A stretch of DNA of 64,000 nucleotides, taken from NCBI RefSeq assembly GCF_002939985.1, contig NZ_MDFM01000008.1, positions 59,891 to 123,890 of the forward strand, in the 5' to 3' direction. Shown piece after piece: positions 52,703 through 61,979 of this stretch. The stretch is from Xanthomonas hortorum pv. cynarae. GTDB lineage: Bacteria > Pseudomonadota > Gammaproteobacteria > Xanthomonadales > Xanthomonadaceae. The notes under the pieces are model-generated. The model saw only the letters and a program-made list of their open reading frames with translations, was not told the origin of the DNA and ran no database searches. Each line of letters begins with the position of its first letter. The stretch's first letter is position 1. The position numbers and the translations under genes are program-made.

Positions 52703-53713
52703 ATGAAGGTGCTGGTGACCGGTGGTGGTGGCTTTCTCGGCCAGGCGTTGTGCCGCGGCCTGCGCGCGCGCGGGCATGAGGTGGTGAGTTTCCAGCGCGG
52801 CGATTACCCGATTCTGCAGACCTTGGGCGTGGGCCAGATCCGTGGCGACCTAGCCGACCCGCAAGCGGTGCGACACGCCTTCGCCGGTATCGATGCGGTC
52901 TTCCACAACGCTGCCAAGGCCGGTGCGTGGGGCAGCTACGACAGCTATCACCAGGCCAATGTGGTCGGTACGCAGAACGTGATCGACGCGTGTCGTGCCA
53001 ATGGCGTGCCGCGCCTGATCTACACCTCCACACCCAGCGTCACCCATCGCGCCACCAATCCGGTGGAAGGTCTGGGCGCCGACGAAGTGCCATATGGCGA
53101 AGACCTGCGTGCAGCGTATGCGGCCACCAAGGCGATCGCCGAGCGTGCGGTGCTGGCGGCCAACGATGCGCAGCTGGCGACGGTGGCGTTGCGTCCGCGT
53201 CTGATCTGGGGGCCGGGCGACAATCATCTGCTGCCGCGCCTGGCAGCACGTGCGCGCGCCGGGCGGCTGCGCATGGTCGGCGACGGCAGCAACCTGGTGG
53301 ACAGCACCTACATCGACAACGCCGCACAAGCGCACTTCGATGCGTTCGAGCACCTCGCACACGGGGCTGCTTGCGCAGGCAAGGCGTACTTCATTTCCAA
53401 TGGCGAGCCGTTGCCGATGCGCGAGTTGCTCAATCGCTTGCTGGCCGCGGTGGATGCACCGGCAGTGACGCGTTCGCTGTCGTTCAAGACCGCCTACAGA
53501 ATCGGTGCGGTGTGCGAGACCCTGTGGCCACTATTGCGTCTGCCAGGCGAAGTGCCGCTGACGCGTTTTCTGGTGGAACAGCTGTGCACGCCGCATTGGT
53601 ACAGCATGGAACCGGCGCGTCGCGACTTCGGTTATATACCTAGCATCAGCATCGAAGAAGGGCTGCAGCGGCTGCGATCCTCATCTTCCAACGACATCGC
53701 CATCACCCGGTAA
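52703..53713 (+). CDS. oleD: OleD, 2-alkyl-3-oxoalkanoate reductase
   Basis: A 336-residue short-chain dehydrogenase of the extended epimerase type. It uses NADPH to reduce the beta-keto acid from OleA to the beta-hydroxy acid used by OleC. The Rossmann motif [16 protein letters not shown] is at the N-terminus, [16 protein letters not shown] follows, and the catalytic tyrosine and lysine are in [30 protein letters not shown] is typical of this family. The ATG at 52703 excludes 12 cysteine-rich upstream residues. It completes the four-gene pathway with oleA, oleB and oleC. Confidence 0.93.
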   Translation: MKVLVTGGGGFLGQALCRGLRARGHEVVSFQRGDYPILQTLGVGQIRGDLADPQAVRHAFAGIDAVFHNAAKAGAWGSYDSYHQANVVGTQNVIDACRANGVPRLIYTSTPSVTHRATNPVEGLGADEVPYGEDLRAAYAATKAIAERAVLAANDAQLATVALRPRLIWGPGDNHLLPRLAARARAGRLRMVGDGSNLVDSTYIDNAAQAHFDAFEHLAHGAACAGKAYFISNGEPLPMRELLNRLLAAVDAPAVTRSLSFKTAYRIGAVCETLWPLLRLPGEVPLTRFLVEQLCTPHWYSMEPARRDFGYIPSISIEEGLQRLRSSSSNDIAITR

Positions 53714-53777
53714 AGACCGCCATATCTTCAGGATACGTCTGCGCCGATTCGGCACGACAACTTCTGGAATCCTTGCC

Positions 53778-53936
53778 ATGCTGCATTACGCCATCATTTT
53801 CTTCGTCATCGCCATCATCGCCGCTGTGCTGGGCTTCAGTGGTATCGCCGGTGCGGCGACCAACATCGCCTGGATCCTGTTTGTGGTGTTCCTGATCCTG
53901 GCAGTGATCTCGATGTTCCGTCGCGGCAAGGTTTAA
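53778..53936 (+). CDS. DUF1328/UPF0391 membrane peptide
   Basis: A 52-residue membrane protein, [20 protein letters not shown] followed by a Gly/Ala turn ([12 protein letters not shown]), a second hydrophobic segment and a basic tail (FRRGKV). This is the DUF1328 family of two-span inner-membrane peptides with no known function, often stress-induced. A hairpin terminator lies 49 bases after the stop. It sits 64 bases after oleD on the same strand but is probably independent. Confidence 0.92.
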   Translation: MLHYAIIFFVIAIIAAVLGFSGIAGAATNIAWILFVVFLILAVISMFRRGKV

Positions 53937-53984
53937 CCACTTAGCTGCGATACGTCACGGCAGCGGCGCTGCCGATTGATGCTC

Positions 53985-54018
53985 AGATGGCCCGCTTCCG
54001 CAAGGAGGCGGGCCATCT
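53985..54018. terminator. Terminator between DUF1328 and the GNAT remnant
   Basis: AGATGGCCCGC and GCGGGCCATCT form an 11-pair stem around TTCCGCAAGGAG. The two genes on either side converge on it, so it may serve both. The T-run is poor. Confidence 0.65.
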
Positions 54019-54054
54019 GCGTTATGAGGGCTCTACAGCTGTGTTGTGGCTGTT

Positions 54055-54180
54055 TTAAAGCAGTTTTTCGAGATATTGCACGTGCTTGCTGAACGACAAT
54101 TCGGTGGCATGCGCATTGTTGAGTGCAAGTAGTGCCGGGTAATCGTGCAACTGCACCTCGCGCACCTGCGATGGACTCAT
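54055..54180 (-). pseudogene. 41-residue N-terminal fragment of a GNAT acetyltransferase
   Basis: A short frame starting [20 protein letters not shown] and continuing NNAHATELSFSKHVQYLEK before TAA. The stretch PALLALNNAHATELS is the N-terminal motif of a GNAT subfamily whose full proteins are several times longer, and nothing downstream continues the domain in any frame, so the gene looks truncated. Its ATG shares one base with the ddlA stop (TGATG), so it is still placed to be translated with ddlA. It could also be a functional micro-protein, but a remnant is more likely. Confidence 0.7.
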
Positions 54181-55283
54181 CAGCGCTGTTCCACCGCACT
54201 ACGCAGCAGTTGATCATCAGCGTGCCGCTGCAACGCCAGCTCGATCAACTGCGTGATCAAACTCCGATAGTCCAGCCCGCTTGCCTGCCATAGCTTGGGA
54301 TACATGCTGATCCGGGTGAAACCCGGCAGCGTGTTGACCTCGTTGATCACGATGCGGCCATCTGCGCAGAGAAACACGTCCACACGCGCCATGCCGGCGC
54401 AGTCCAGCGCTTGGTAAGCCTGCACCGCAATCTGCTGGATGCGCTGCTGTGTCTGCGCATCGATGTTGGCCGGAATCACGATCTCGGCGCCGTGTTCGCT
54501 GATGTACTTGGTCTGGTAAGAGTAAAACGCGTCGTGCACCACGACTTCACCGCATACGCTGGCCTGCGGTGTGGCATTGCCCAGCACGGCGCATTCGATC
54601 TCGCGCCCAGTTACCGCTGCTTCCACCAGCACCTTGTGGTCATACGCCAGCGCCAACGCGAGTGCGGCGGCAAACTGCTCCGCAGTGCGCACCTGGCTGA
54701 CGCCGACCGATGAGCCTTGATTGGCCGGTTTGACGAACAACGGCAAACCGAACTGTGCAACCAACGCATGCACGTCGGCGTGTGCGGCGGTGTGGCGGTT
54801 GAAGCACACGAACGGCGCCACCTCCAGCCCGGCATCGCGCAGCACGCGTTTGGCCATGTCTTTGTCCATCGCCACTGCTGAGCCGAGCACGCCGGAGCCG
54901 ACGAAGGCCAGATTGGCCATGCGCAATAGCCCTTGCAGCGAGCCGTCTTCGCCCAGCGTACCGTGCACGATCGGAAACACCACATCGATCTGCGCCAGCG
55001 CCTGCTCCGGCTGGGTCGGACGCAATTGCTGCTGGTGCGCACCCGGCAGCAGCGCCACGCCGCGACCGCTGCGATGCAAGGCTATGCGCGCCGGGTCGTC
55101 GGCATTGAGCAGGAAGCTGTCGGGGTCGTTGACGTGCCACTGGCCTTGCTTGTCGATGCCGATCAGCACCGGCTCGAAGCGCTGCGGATCGAGCGCATCC
55201 AGAATATTTCTCGCCGATTGCAGCGAGACCTCGTGCTCGGCCGATTTGCCGCCGAAGATGAGACCGACCCGGATCTTGCGCAT
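54180..55283 (-). CDS. ddlA: D-alanine--D-alanine ligase
   Basis: A 367-residue ATP-grasp enzyme that makes the D-Ala-D-Ala dipeptide for peptidoglycan. Motifs: [16 protein letters not shown] at the N-terminus, [16 protein letters not shown], the ATP loop [14 protein letters not shown], and the metal-binding [15 protein letters not shown]. The length is that of the DdlA branch (longer than DdlB), and no mur/fts genes are nearby, so it is the second, unlinked ligase. The ATG at 55283 follows GCAGGAGCAGGCG. Its stop overlaps the start of the GNAT remnant. Confidence 0.95.
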   Translation of the reverse strand: MRKIRVGLIFGGKSAEHEVSLQSARNILDALDPQRFEPVLIGIDKQGQWHVNDPDSFLLNADDPARIALHRSGRGVALLPGAHQQQLRPTQPEQALAQIDVVFPIVHGTLGEDGSLQGLLRMANLAFVGSGVLGSAVAMDKDMAKRVLRDAGLEVAPFVCFNRHTAAHADVHALVAQFGLPLFVKPANQGSSVGVSQVRTAEQFAAALALALAYDHKVLVEAAVTGREIECAVLGNATPQASVCGEVVVHDAFYSYQTKYISEHGAEIVIPANIDAQTQQRIQQIAVQAYQALDCAGMARVDVFLCADGRIVINEVNTLPGFTRISMYPKLWQASGLDYRSLITQLIELALQRHADDQLLRSAVEQR

Positions 55284-55477
55284 CGCCTGCTCCTGCCACC
55301 TGTTCAATGAGGTCGCCAGCATGCCCGCGGCCGGCGCGCTGAAGGAAGTCCTCCATGACCGACGCAAGCGGCCTTGCCACCAAGGCGAGCTGCCATGGCC
55401 GCCGCGTCCGCCTCCGGCGTGCACTCGCCAGCTCACCATCAAGCAGTTGCGACATGCGGGGACGGTAGAATGGGCCC

Positions 55478-56122
55478 ATGCCCGGATCACTGCTCAACTC
55501 ACTCAAGCCGCTCGCCGGCCAGGCCCTGCAAGCCGCGCTCAATCGCGCGCTGGCGCTGGACCCGGATACCCGCGACGCCCTGTTGCCGCTTGAAGGCCAG
55601 CGCATCGCGCTGACCCTGGAAGCCCCCGCACTGGCCTTGCAGATCCGCGTGCACGAGCGCCGGCTGCTGGTCGGCCCGGTGGACCAAACGCAGGAGCCAG
55701 ACCTCGCCGTGCGCAGCACCCTGGCCGGCCTGCTCGGCCAGCTGCCGTTTCTGGCCAATGCGCGCCGCAGTGGTGCGCCGGCGGGCCGGCTCAAGGTCTC
55801 CGGCGATGCCGAACTGGCGCGCCAGCTGCAGCAATTGGCAGGGCGGTTCGATCCGGATTGGCAACTGCCGTTCGTGGCGGTGTTCGGCGATATCCTGGGC
55901 GTGCAGATCGCCAGCGCGGTGCGTGCAGCGCTGCAGCAGGCGCGCCGCAGTGCAGTGGATCTGGCGCATAGCGCGGCCGAATTCGTCACCGAAGAATCGC
56001 GCGATGTGGTGCCACGCGCCGAACTCGAAGCCTTCCACGACGATGTCGACGAACTGCGCGACGACGTCGAACGGCTGGCCGCACGCGTCACCCGTCTGCG
56101 TGCTGCCGGAGGTGCGGCATGA
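55478..56122 (+). CDS. ubiJ: Ubiquinone biosynthesis accessory factor UbiJ
   Basis: A 214-residue SCP2-domain protein (residues about 10-120) with a hydrophobic-cavity sequence [20 protein letters not shown] and a C-terminal coiled coil ([20 protein letters not shown]). UbiJ binds the polyprenyl intermediates and forms the soluble Ubi metabolon with UbiK and the hydroxylases. It overlaps ubiB by four bases (ATGA), the usual ubiE-ubiJ-ubiB arrangement, although ubiE is not adjacent here. It diverges from ddlA. Confidence 0.9.
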   Translation: MPGSLLNSLKPLAGQALQAALNRALALDPDTRDALLPLEGQRIALTLEAPALALQIRVHERRLLVGPVDQTQEPDLAVRSTLAGLLGQLPFLANARRSGAPAGRLKVSGDAELARQLQQLAGRFDPDWQLPFVAVFGDILGVQIASAVRAALQQARRSAVDLAHSAAEFVTEESRDVVPRAELEAFHDDVDELRDDVERLAARVTRLRAAGGAA

Positions 56123-57792
56123 AGGCGCTGCTGCGGGCCAGCCGAATCGGCCGGGTGATCCTGCGCTATCGGCTGGACGTCTTGCTGCAAAGCACGCCGG
56201 CCGAGCGCTGGCTGCGCCTGGCCAAGCCATTCGTGCCGCGTGCCAGCGCCGAGATCGCCGCGCAATCGCGCGGTGCGCGTTTGCGCCTGGCGCTGCAGGA
56301 ATTAGGGCCGATCTTCGTCAAGTTCGGGCAGATCCTGTCGACCCGGCGCGACCTGATTCCGGCCGACGTCGCCGACGAATTGACCCTGCTGCAGGACCGG
56401 GTCAAACCGTTCGACGGCGAAGTTGCGCGGCTGATCGTGGAGCGCGCGCTGGGCCTGCCGGTGAGCGTGGCATTCGCCGCATTCGACACCGTGCCGTTGG
56501 CCTCGGCCTCGATCGCGCAGGTGCACGCAGCGACCTTGCCGCCGGACGCCAATGGCGTGCGCCGCGAAGTGGTGGTCAAGGTGTTGCGCCCGGACATCGA
56601 GCGCCAGATCGATGCCGATATCGCCTTGCTACATTCGTTGGCCACCCTGGTCGAGCGCACCCACCCGCGCGCGGACAAGATCCGCCCGCGCGAAGTGGTG
56701 GCCGAGATCGAAGCCACCTTGTCGGCCGAACTCGATCTGCAACGCGAAGGCGCCAACGCCAGCGTGCTGCGCCGCTTCTGGGAAGGCTCGGACGATCTGT
56801 ACGTGCCCGAGGTGATCTGGTCGCACACCGCCGAGCGCGCGCTCACCCTGGAGCGCGTGTACGGCATTCCCTCCGACGACATCGCCAAGCTCGATGCGGC
56901 CGGTATCGATCGCAAGGCGCTGGCGGCCAAGGGCGTGCGCGTGTTCTACACGCAGGTGTTCCGCGACAATTTCTTCCATGCCGATGCGCACGCCGGCAAC
57001 ATCTGGGTCGACTCGGACCCGGAGCGCCGGCTCAATCCGCGCTTCATCGCGCTGGATTTCGGCATCATGGGCCAGCTCTCGCAGGAAGATCAGTACTACC
57101 TGGCCGAGAACTTCATGGCGATCTTCCACAAGGATTATCGCCGCATGGCCGAGTTGCACGTGGAGGCAGGCTGGATGCCGGACAACGTGCGCATCGACGA
57201 ACTGGAAGCGGCCGCGCGCTCGGTGTGCGAGCCGTACTTCACCCGGCCGTTGTCGGAGATTTCGCTGGCCGAAGTGCTGATCAAATTGTTCCGCGTCGCG
57301 CAGCGTTATGAATTGACGCTGCAGCCGCAGCTGATCCTGTTGCAGAAGACATTGCTCAACATCGAAGGCGTCGGCCGCCAGCTCGATCCCAAGCTGGATA
57401 TCTGGGCAGTGGCGCGGCCGGTGCTCGAACGCATCCTGCGCGAGCGTTATAGCCCGCGCCGGGTGCTGGGCGAATTGCGCAAGCGGTTGCCGGAAATCAT
57501 GACGCATGCGCCGGACATGCCGCGCCTGGTGCACAGCTGGTTGAAGCAGCAGGTGGAAGGCCGCCATCAGCTCGATATCCGCTCGGCCGAGTTGCGCGCG
57601 CTGGATGTGAGCCTGCGCAAGTTGCAGACGCGCGTGGTCACCGCCATCACCGGCAGCGGGCTGCTGGTGGTTGCCGCTGTGCTGTATGGCCTGCATCCGA
57701 ATGGCTGGTACCTGGGCACGGTGCCGGTGTGGAGCTGGGTCAGTGGCACGGCCGGCTCGGTGGCCTTGCTGATCGCCTGGCTGCGCCGCTGA
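56119..57792 (+). CDS. ubiB: Ubiquinone biosynthesis kinase-like protein UbiB
   Basis: A 557-residue ADCK/UbiB-family atypical kinase needed for ubiquinone formation and lipid-precursor transport. The KxGQ motif is in [16 protein letters not shown], the Ala-rich nucleotide loop in [14 protein letters not shown], the catalytic region in [12 protein letters not shown] and the metal-binding DFG in [11 protein letters not shown]. Two hydrophobic segments at the C-terminus ([15 protein letters not shown] and the one after it) anchor it in the inner membrane. It is translationally coupled to ubiJ. Length is normal. Confidence 0.96.
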   Translation: MKALLRASRIGRVILRYRLDVLLQSTPAERWLRLAKPFVPRASAEIAAQSRGARLRLALQELGPIFVKFGQILSTRRDLIPADVADELTLLQDRVKPFDGEVARLIVERALGLPVSVAFAAFDTVPLASASIAQVHAATLPPDANGVRREVVVKVLRPDIERQIDADIALLHSLATLVERTHPRADKIRPREVVAEIEATLSAELDLQREGANASVLRRFWEGSDDLYVPEVIWSHTAERALTLERVYGIPSDDIAKLDAAGIDRKALAAKGVRVFYTQVFRDNFFHADAHAGNIWVDSDPERRLNPRFIALDFGIMGQLSQEDQYYLAENFMAIFHKDYRRMAELHVEAGWMPDNVRIDELEAAARSVCEPYFTRPLSEISLAEVLIKLFRVAQRYELTLQPQLILLQKTLLNIEGVGRQLDPKLDIWAVARPVLERILRERYSPRRVLGELRKRLPEIMTHAPDMPRLVHSWLKQQVEGRHQLDIRSAELRALDVSLRKLQTRVVTAITGSGLLVVAAVLYGLHPNGWYLGTVPVWSWVSGTAGSVALLIAWLRR

Positions 57793-57924
57793 CACATTGC
57801 GATAGGTGGCCCGCTGCATTCGGCTGCATTTCGGCAGTGCCTGCAGCGGGGCACCAGCGCGGCCCTCGCGTCGTGGCGCGGCAACGCAGTGGCATGCTGT
57901 GTCGGCGATGCGGATAATCCGCCG

Positions 57925-58662
57925 GTGAGCATATCGACCGACCCGCTGCAGATACTCCACCAGGATGATGTCCTGGCCGTCGTCAATAAACCTGCGGGCC
58001 TGATGGTCCACGACAGCAAGCTGGCGCGCGGGGAGGACGACTTTCTGGCCGACCGCCTGCGCGAGCAGCTGGGCCGGCCGATCTTTCTGGTGCACCGGCT
58101 CGATCGCGCCACCAGCGGCTGCTTGCTGCTGGCGTTCGATCGCGAGAGCGCCAGCACGCTGGGCAAGGCCTTGATGGCCGGCGAATTGGAGAAGGACTAT
58201 CTGACGGTGTGCCGCGGCTGGCCGGCCGAGGAGCAGTTCATCGTCGATCACGATCTGGACGGTGGCCCCGGCAAGCCGGTCAAGAAGCCGGCGGTGACCC
58301 ATTTTCAGCGGCTGGCCACCGGCGAGCTGGAGATTCCGTCGACCGGCTTTGCCACCTCGCGTTATGCGCTGCTGCGCTGCCAGCCGCAGACCGGGCGTTT
58401 TCGGCAGATTCGAAGGCACATGAAACACCTGTCGCACCACATGATCGGCGACACCAGCCATGGCGATGGCCGGCATAACCGGAGTTTTCGCATGCTCGGG
58501 ATCCACCGCATGTTGCTGCACGCCGAGCGCCTGGGGTTTCCGCATCCGGCCGATGGGCGGCGTCTCAGCGTAGTGGCGCCGCTGGATGTGGAGTTTGCGA
58601 AAGCGTGTGCATTGTTCGGGTGGGACGTGGCGGGGTTGCAAGGCACGACACGCGTGCAGTGA
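57925..58662 (+). CDS. truC: tRNA pseudouridine(65) synthase TruC-like
   Basis: A 245-residue RluA-superfamily pseudouridine synthase. The catalytic aspartate (Asp60) is in FLVHRLDRATSGCLLLA, with VVNKPAGLMVHDSKLA before it, and RQIRRHMKHLSHHMIGD and LHAERLGFPHP after it. Length and the KHLSHH motif favour TruC, which modifies U65 of tRNA, over the longer RluA/C/D enzymes with S4 domains. The start is a GTG at 57925; another GTG at 57889 would add 12 residues without family match. Single gene. Confidence 0.88.
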   Translation: MSISTDPLQILHQDDVLAVVNKPAGLMVHDSKLARGEDDFLADRLREQLGRPIFLVHRLDRATSGCLLLAFDRESASTLGKALMAGELEKDYLTVCRGWPAEEQFIVDHDLDGGPGKPVKKPAVTHFQRLATGELEIPSTGFATSRYALLRCQPQTGRFRQIRRHMKHLSHHMIGDTSHGDGRHNRSFRMLGIHRMLLHAERLGFPHPADGRRLSVVAPLDVEFAKACALFGWDVAGLQGTTRVQ

Positions 58663-58746
58663 TGCGACGTGGTCATGGATGTGTCAATGCATCAACGTCG
58701 ATCTGTCAGTGCACCAACGTCGAGCGGCAACGTTTTCAGGCAGCCG

Positions 58747-58945
58747 TACCCTCACCCCAACCCCTCTCCCGACGGGAGAGGGGCTTGGCTGTTCCTTCTC
58801 CCCTCGGGAGAAGGTGCCCCGTAGGGGCGGATGAGGGTGCGAGCGAAGCCTGGTGGAGTTTGGATGCACGTGCTGCTTCGCCGCTTACCGCCTTGACCCC
58901 CACTCCCTCTCCCGGCGGAGAGGGGCTGGAGCAGGCTTCTCCCAC
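58747..58945. repeat. REP-type intergenic repeat cluster
   Basis: ACCCTCACCCC, then hairpin CCCTCTCCC/GGGAGAGGG, then CCTTCTCCC/GGGAGAAGG, GGATGAGGGTGCGAGC, and a second CCCTCTCCCGGCGGAGAGGG at about 58903-58924. It is the same family as the unit at 19884-20005. It fills most of the gap between truC and the DUF2059 gene. Confidence 0.78.
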
Positions 58946-59024
58946 TGGAGGAAAGCTGGGGCACCGCCGGAATCGTCAACGCAATCGACCTAGCATCCGC
59001 ATCTGTTGCAGGAACCACGCTGTT

Positions 59025-59055
59025 ACGAATCCCCAATCCCGATTCCCCAATCCCA
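59025..59055. repeat. Short heptanucleotide repeat
   Basis: CGAATCCCCAATCCCGATTCC and following bases are units of the same AATCCCC/GATTCCC heptads seen at 5358-5462. It ends just before the stop of the minus-strand DUF2059 gene. The other DNA in 58663-59060 holds nothing beyond this and the REP-type cluster. Confidence 0.7.
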
Positions 59056-59060
59056 GCCCT

Positions 59061-59603
59061 TCAGGGCTTCTGCGCCGCCGCCGGCTCATTGACGATCTTC
59101 TCCAGATCCTTCTGCAGATCGGCAAACAGCGGCAGCATCTTCTGCTGGATCGCGCCCATCAGGTTCTGGGTCAGTGCCGGGGTCTTGTCGAGCAGGCTCT
59201 GGCCGGCCGAGCTCTCATAGAACTCGGCCATGGCCAGCACGTCCTCGCGCGAGAACGAGCGCTTGTAGATGTCCACATACATCGGGCGCAGCTCCGACCA
59301 CGACAGCGCCTTGCGCACGGTCTGGCGGGTGCGGTCCTGGATGCGCTGCAACTGCGCCTGTTGGCCGGCATCTAGCTGGCGCTGCGCGGTGAGCTGGGCG
59401 AATTGCTGCTGCTGCATCGCTTCGATCTGCGGCAGCATCGTGTCCAGCATGGCCTGCGCGCGCGAGGCGGCCAGCAATCGGTTGATGTCGGCATCGCTGG
59501 GCGCCTGCGCGAACGCGACGGGCGTGGCCAGTGCCAGCGCGGCCAGCACGATCAGACGGCGCGCGAAGGCGCGGACGGCAGCAACGGAACGGGGTGGTGT
59601 CAT
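59061..59603 (-). CDS. DUF2059 periplasmic protein
   Basis: A 180-residue secreted protein with a signal peptide (LIVLAALALATPVAFAQ) and an all-helical mature part. The second half (ELRPMYVDIYKRSFSREDVL and YESSAGQSLLDKTPALTQN) is the DUF2059 domain of unknown function. A Gln-rich coiled segment (MQQQQFAQLTAQRQLDAGQQ) precedes it. The ATG at 59603 gives the signal peptide; the frame continues upstream but overlaps the divergent arfB promoter. No operon partner. Confidence 0.87.
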   Translation of the reverse strand: MTPPRSVAAVRAFARRLIVLAALALATPVAFAQAPSDADINRLLAASRAQAMLDTMLPQIEAMQQQQFAQLTAQRQLDAGQQAQLQRIQDRTRQTVRKALSWSELRPMYVDIYKRSFSREDVLAMAEFYESSAGQSLLDKTPALTQNLMGAIQQKMLPLFADLQKDLEKIVNEPAAAQKP

Positions 59604-59694
59604 CGGAGCATCCTGCAAACTGGGGACCGGCCGCAGCATACGGGAGCCGGCGTTCGCGCGCGCGTCCACGCCGGTGCCGATACAATCGGCGCGC

Positions 59695-60126
59695 ATGGCC
59701 AGCGACCCGATCCAGATCACCCCCAGCCTGACGATCCCGCCCAGCGAGATCGTCGAACGCTTCGTGCGCGCCAGCGGCGCGGGCGGGCAGAACGTCAACA
59801 AGGTCTCCACTGCGGTGGAACTGCGTTTCGACGTAGCCGGGTCGCCGTCGCTGCCCGAACCGCTGCGCGCGCGGCTGCTGTCGCGGCGCGACCGCCGCAT
59901 GACCGCCGATGGCGTGCTGGTGATCGACGCGCAGCGCTTCCGCACCCAGGACCGCAACCGCGAGGATGCGCGCGAGCGGCTGGTCGAAATCATCAGTGCG
60001 TGCCTGTCGGTGCCCAAGCGCCGGGTCGCCACCAAACCGAGTCATGGTGCCAAGCTGCGGCGGCTGGATGCCAAGCGTGAGCGCAGCCATATCAAGCGTG
60101 GACGCTCTGCGTCCCACTGGGAGTAA
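59695..60126 (+). CDS. arfB: Alternative ribosome-rescue factor ArfB (YaeJ)
   Basis: A 143-residue class I release-factor homologue that hydrolyses peptidyl-tRNA on stalled ribosomes without a stop codon. The GGQ motif (residues 30-32) is in RASGAGGQNVNKVSTAVELR, and the C-terminal basic tail (KPSHGAKLRRLDAKRERSH) is what enters the empty mRNA channel. It lacks the codon-recognition domains of RF1/RF2. The ATG at 59695 gives family length. The acyltransferase gene follows two bases after its stop. Confidence 0.92.
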   Translation: MASDPIQITPSLTIPPSEIVERFVRASGAGGQNVNKVSTAVELRFDVAGSPSLPEPLRARLLSRRDRRMTADGVLVIDAQRFRTQDRNREDARERLVEIISACLSVPKRRVATKPSHGAKLRRLDAKRERSHIKRGRSASHWE

Positions 60127-60128
60127 GC

Positions 60129-60758
60129 GTGAGTCACACCGACCCGTCGTTGCCACCGGTAACACAGGCCAACATCCTGCTGCAGCCAACCCCACCCAGA
60201 ATGCCGCGTGCACACGGCCGCTTCGGTCGCTGGCTGGGCCGTACCGCCTTGCGCCTGACCGGCTGGCGCCTGCTCGGGCGGCTGCCCGACGAGCCCAAGC
60301 TGGTGATGATCGTGGCCCCGCATTCGTCCAACTGGGACGGCTTTCTGGGCTTTGCGGCCAAGTTCGCGCTGGGCTTCGATGTGCGCGTGCTGGGCAAGGC
60401 GCAATTGTTCTGGTGGCCGCTGGGCCCGCTGCTGCGCAAGCTCGGCGCGATCCCGCTGGACCGCAGCTCGCCGCAGGGCACCATCGGCCAGGCGGTGCGT
60501 CTGATCCGCAACTCCGAGCAGATGTGGTACGTGATCACCCCCGAAGGCACCCGCAAGCGCGTGGAACACTGGAAGGCGGGCTTCTGGAAGATCGCCTCCG
60601 ACTCCAAGGTGCCGATCCTGCCGGTGTATTTCGACTATCCCAGCAAGACCGTGGGCATCGGCGAGCCGTTCTGGACCGGTACCGACATGGCGGCCGATAT
60701 CGCCGCCATCCGCACCTGGTACCGGCCGTGGCGCGGCAAGCATCGCGATACGCTGTGA
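60129..60758 (+). CDS. PlsC-like lysophospholipid acyltransferase, short form
   Basis: A 209-residue acyltransferase-superfamily protein. The HX4D motif is APHSSNWDGFLG, then RVLGKAQLFWWPLGPLLRKL and the acceptor motif VITPEGTRKRVEHWK. There is no clear N-terminal membrane segment, unlike the protein at 6014-6817. Similar short enzymes acylate 1-acylglycerol-3-phosphate or ornithine-type lipids; the exact acceptor is unknown. GTG start with a four-base leader after arfB, so both are on one transcript. Confidence 0.83.
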   Translation: MSHTDPSLPPVTQANILLQPTPPRMPRAHGRFGRWLGRTALRLTGWRLLGRLPDEPKLVMIVAPHSSNWDGFLGFAAKFALGFDVRVLGKAQLFWWPLGPLLRKLGAIPLDRSSPQGTIGQAVRLIRNSEQMWYVITPEGTRKRVEHWKAGFWKIASDSKVPILPVYFDYPSKTVGIGEPFWTGTDMAADIAAIRTWYRPWRGKHRDTL

Positions 60759-60856
60759 TGATGCGGCCACGCGCTTGAAAGGTTTTGTCACTGCCGGTCG
60801 CCTGCATTCATGACCGGCGCCGCCGGGCACCTCGCTGCCTCCACCGAGGAAACACC

Positions 60857-61873
60857 ATGATGGGCTTGTCCGCACGCGCACTGTGTTTGTCGCTCTCCCT
60901 CCTGCTTGTTGCCGGCCCGGCGCTGGCGGCCACACCGATGCTGGTGATCCACGGCGGCGCAGGCGTGGAGAAAGCCGGCCTGTCTGCAGACGAACAGGCG
61001 CAGGCGCGCGAGGCGATGCAACGCGCGCTGCGAGCCGGTCACGCGGTGCTGCAACGGGGTGGCAGCGCGGTGGATGCGGTGGCCGCCACCATCACCGTGC
61101 TGGAGGACGCGCCGCAGTTCAACGCCGGGCGCGGCGCGGTGTTCACCCATGACGGCAAGAACGAGCTGGACGCCGCGATCATGGACGGCGCCACCGGCAA
61201 GGCCGGCGCGATTGCCGGCGTGCACACGGTCAAGAACCCGATCCAGCTGGCGCGCAGCGTCATGGACCATTCCAAGCACGTGATGCTGGTCGGCGACGGC
61301 GCCGAACAGTTCGCGCGCGAGCAAGGCGTCACCCTGGTCGACCCGAGCTATTTCCGCACCGACAAGCGTTGGCAGCAACTGCAGAAAGCGCTCAAGGCCG
61401 AGGCCGGCGACCGCAAGGCGCAGGCCGAACTCGATCTGGAAACCGCCAAGCACTTCGGCACTGTCGGTGCGCTGGCGCTGGATCGCGAAGGACACTTGGC
61501 CGCCGGCACCTCCACCGGCGGCATGACCAACAAACGCTACGGCCGCGTCGGCGATGCGCCGATCATCGGCGCCGGCACCTACGCCAATAGCCAGTGCGCG
61601 GTGTCCGGCACCGGCTGGGGCGAGTTCTATATCCGCGCGGTGGCCGCCTACGACATCTGCGCACGCATGAAGTACGCGGGCCAGTCGTTGCAACAGGCGG
61701 CCGAAGCAGTGATCGACCAGGAGATTCCCAAGGCCGGTGGTGACGGTGGCGCCATCGCGCTGGACGCGCAGGGCAATGCCGCGTTCCCGTTCAACACCGA
61801 GGGCATGTACCGCGGCTGGATCGGCGCCGATGGCACGCCGCACGTGGCGATCTTCAAGGACGAGACGTTGTAG
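60857..61873 (+). CDS. Isoaspartyl peptidase / plant-type L-asparaginase
   Basis: A 338-residue Ntn-hydrolase precursor. A signal peptide (LSLSLLLVAGPALA) directs it to the periplasm. The alpha subunit starts MLVIHGGAGVEKAGL, and autocleavage should occur before nucleophile Thr202 in KHFGTVGALALDREGH; TSTGGMTNKRYGRVGDAPII and ANSQCAVSGTGWGE line the active site. It hydrolyses isoaspartyl dipeptides and asparagine. The ATG at 60857 (first of two adjacent) follows GAGGAAACACC. Cytoplasmic relatives lack the signal peptide. Confidence 0.9.
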   Translation: MMGLSARALCLSLSLLLVAGPALAATPMLVIHGGAGVEKAGLSADEQAQAREAMQRALRAGHAVLQRGGSAVDAVAATITVLEDAPQFNAGRGAVFTHDGKNELDAAIMDGATGKAGAIAGVHTVKNPIQLARSVMDHSKHVMLVGDGAEQFAREQGVTLVDPSYFRTDKRWQQLQKALKAEAGDRKAQAELDLETAKHFGTVGALALDREGHLAAGTSTGGMTNKRYGRVGDAPIIGAGTYANSQCAVSGTGWGEFYIRAVAAYDICARMKYAGQSLQQAAEAVIDQEIPKAGGDGGAIALDAQGNAAFPFNTEGMYRGWIGADGTPHVAIFKDETL

Positions 61874-61979
61874 CGCACATCCTCAACCGAACCCGTCCAT
61901 CCAATCCAACGGCACATGCCAGCGGCCCGCAAACCCGCTAGCGTGACCGGCTGCTCTACCCACTCAGGAATCACACGCC

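Noticed and set aside
56629-58641. A 670-codon minus-strand frame opposite ubiB and truC
   Set aside because: It spans two well-identified genes and the gap between them; no family features.
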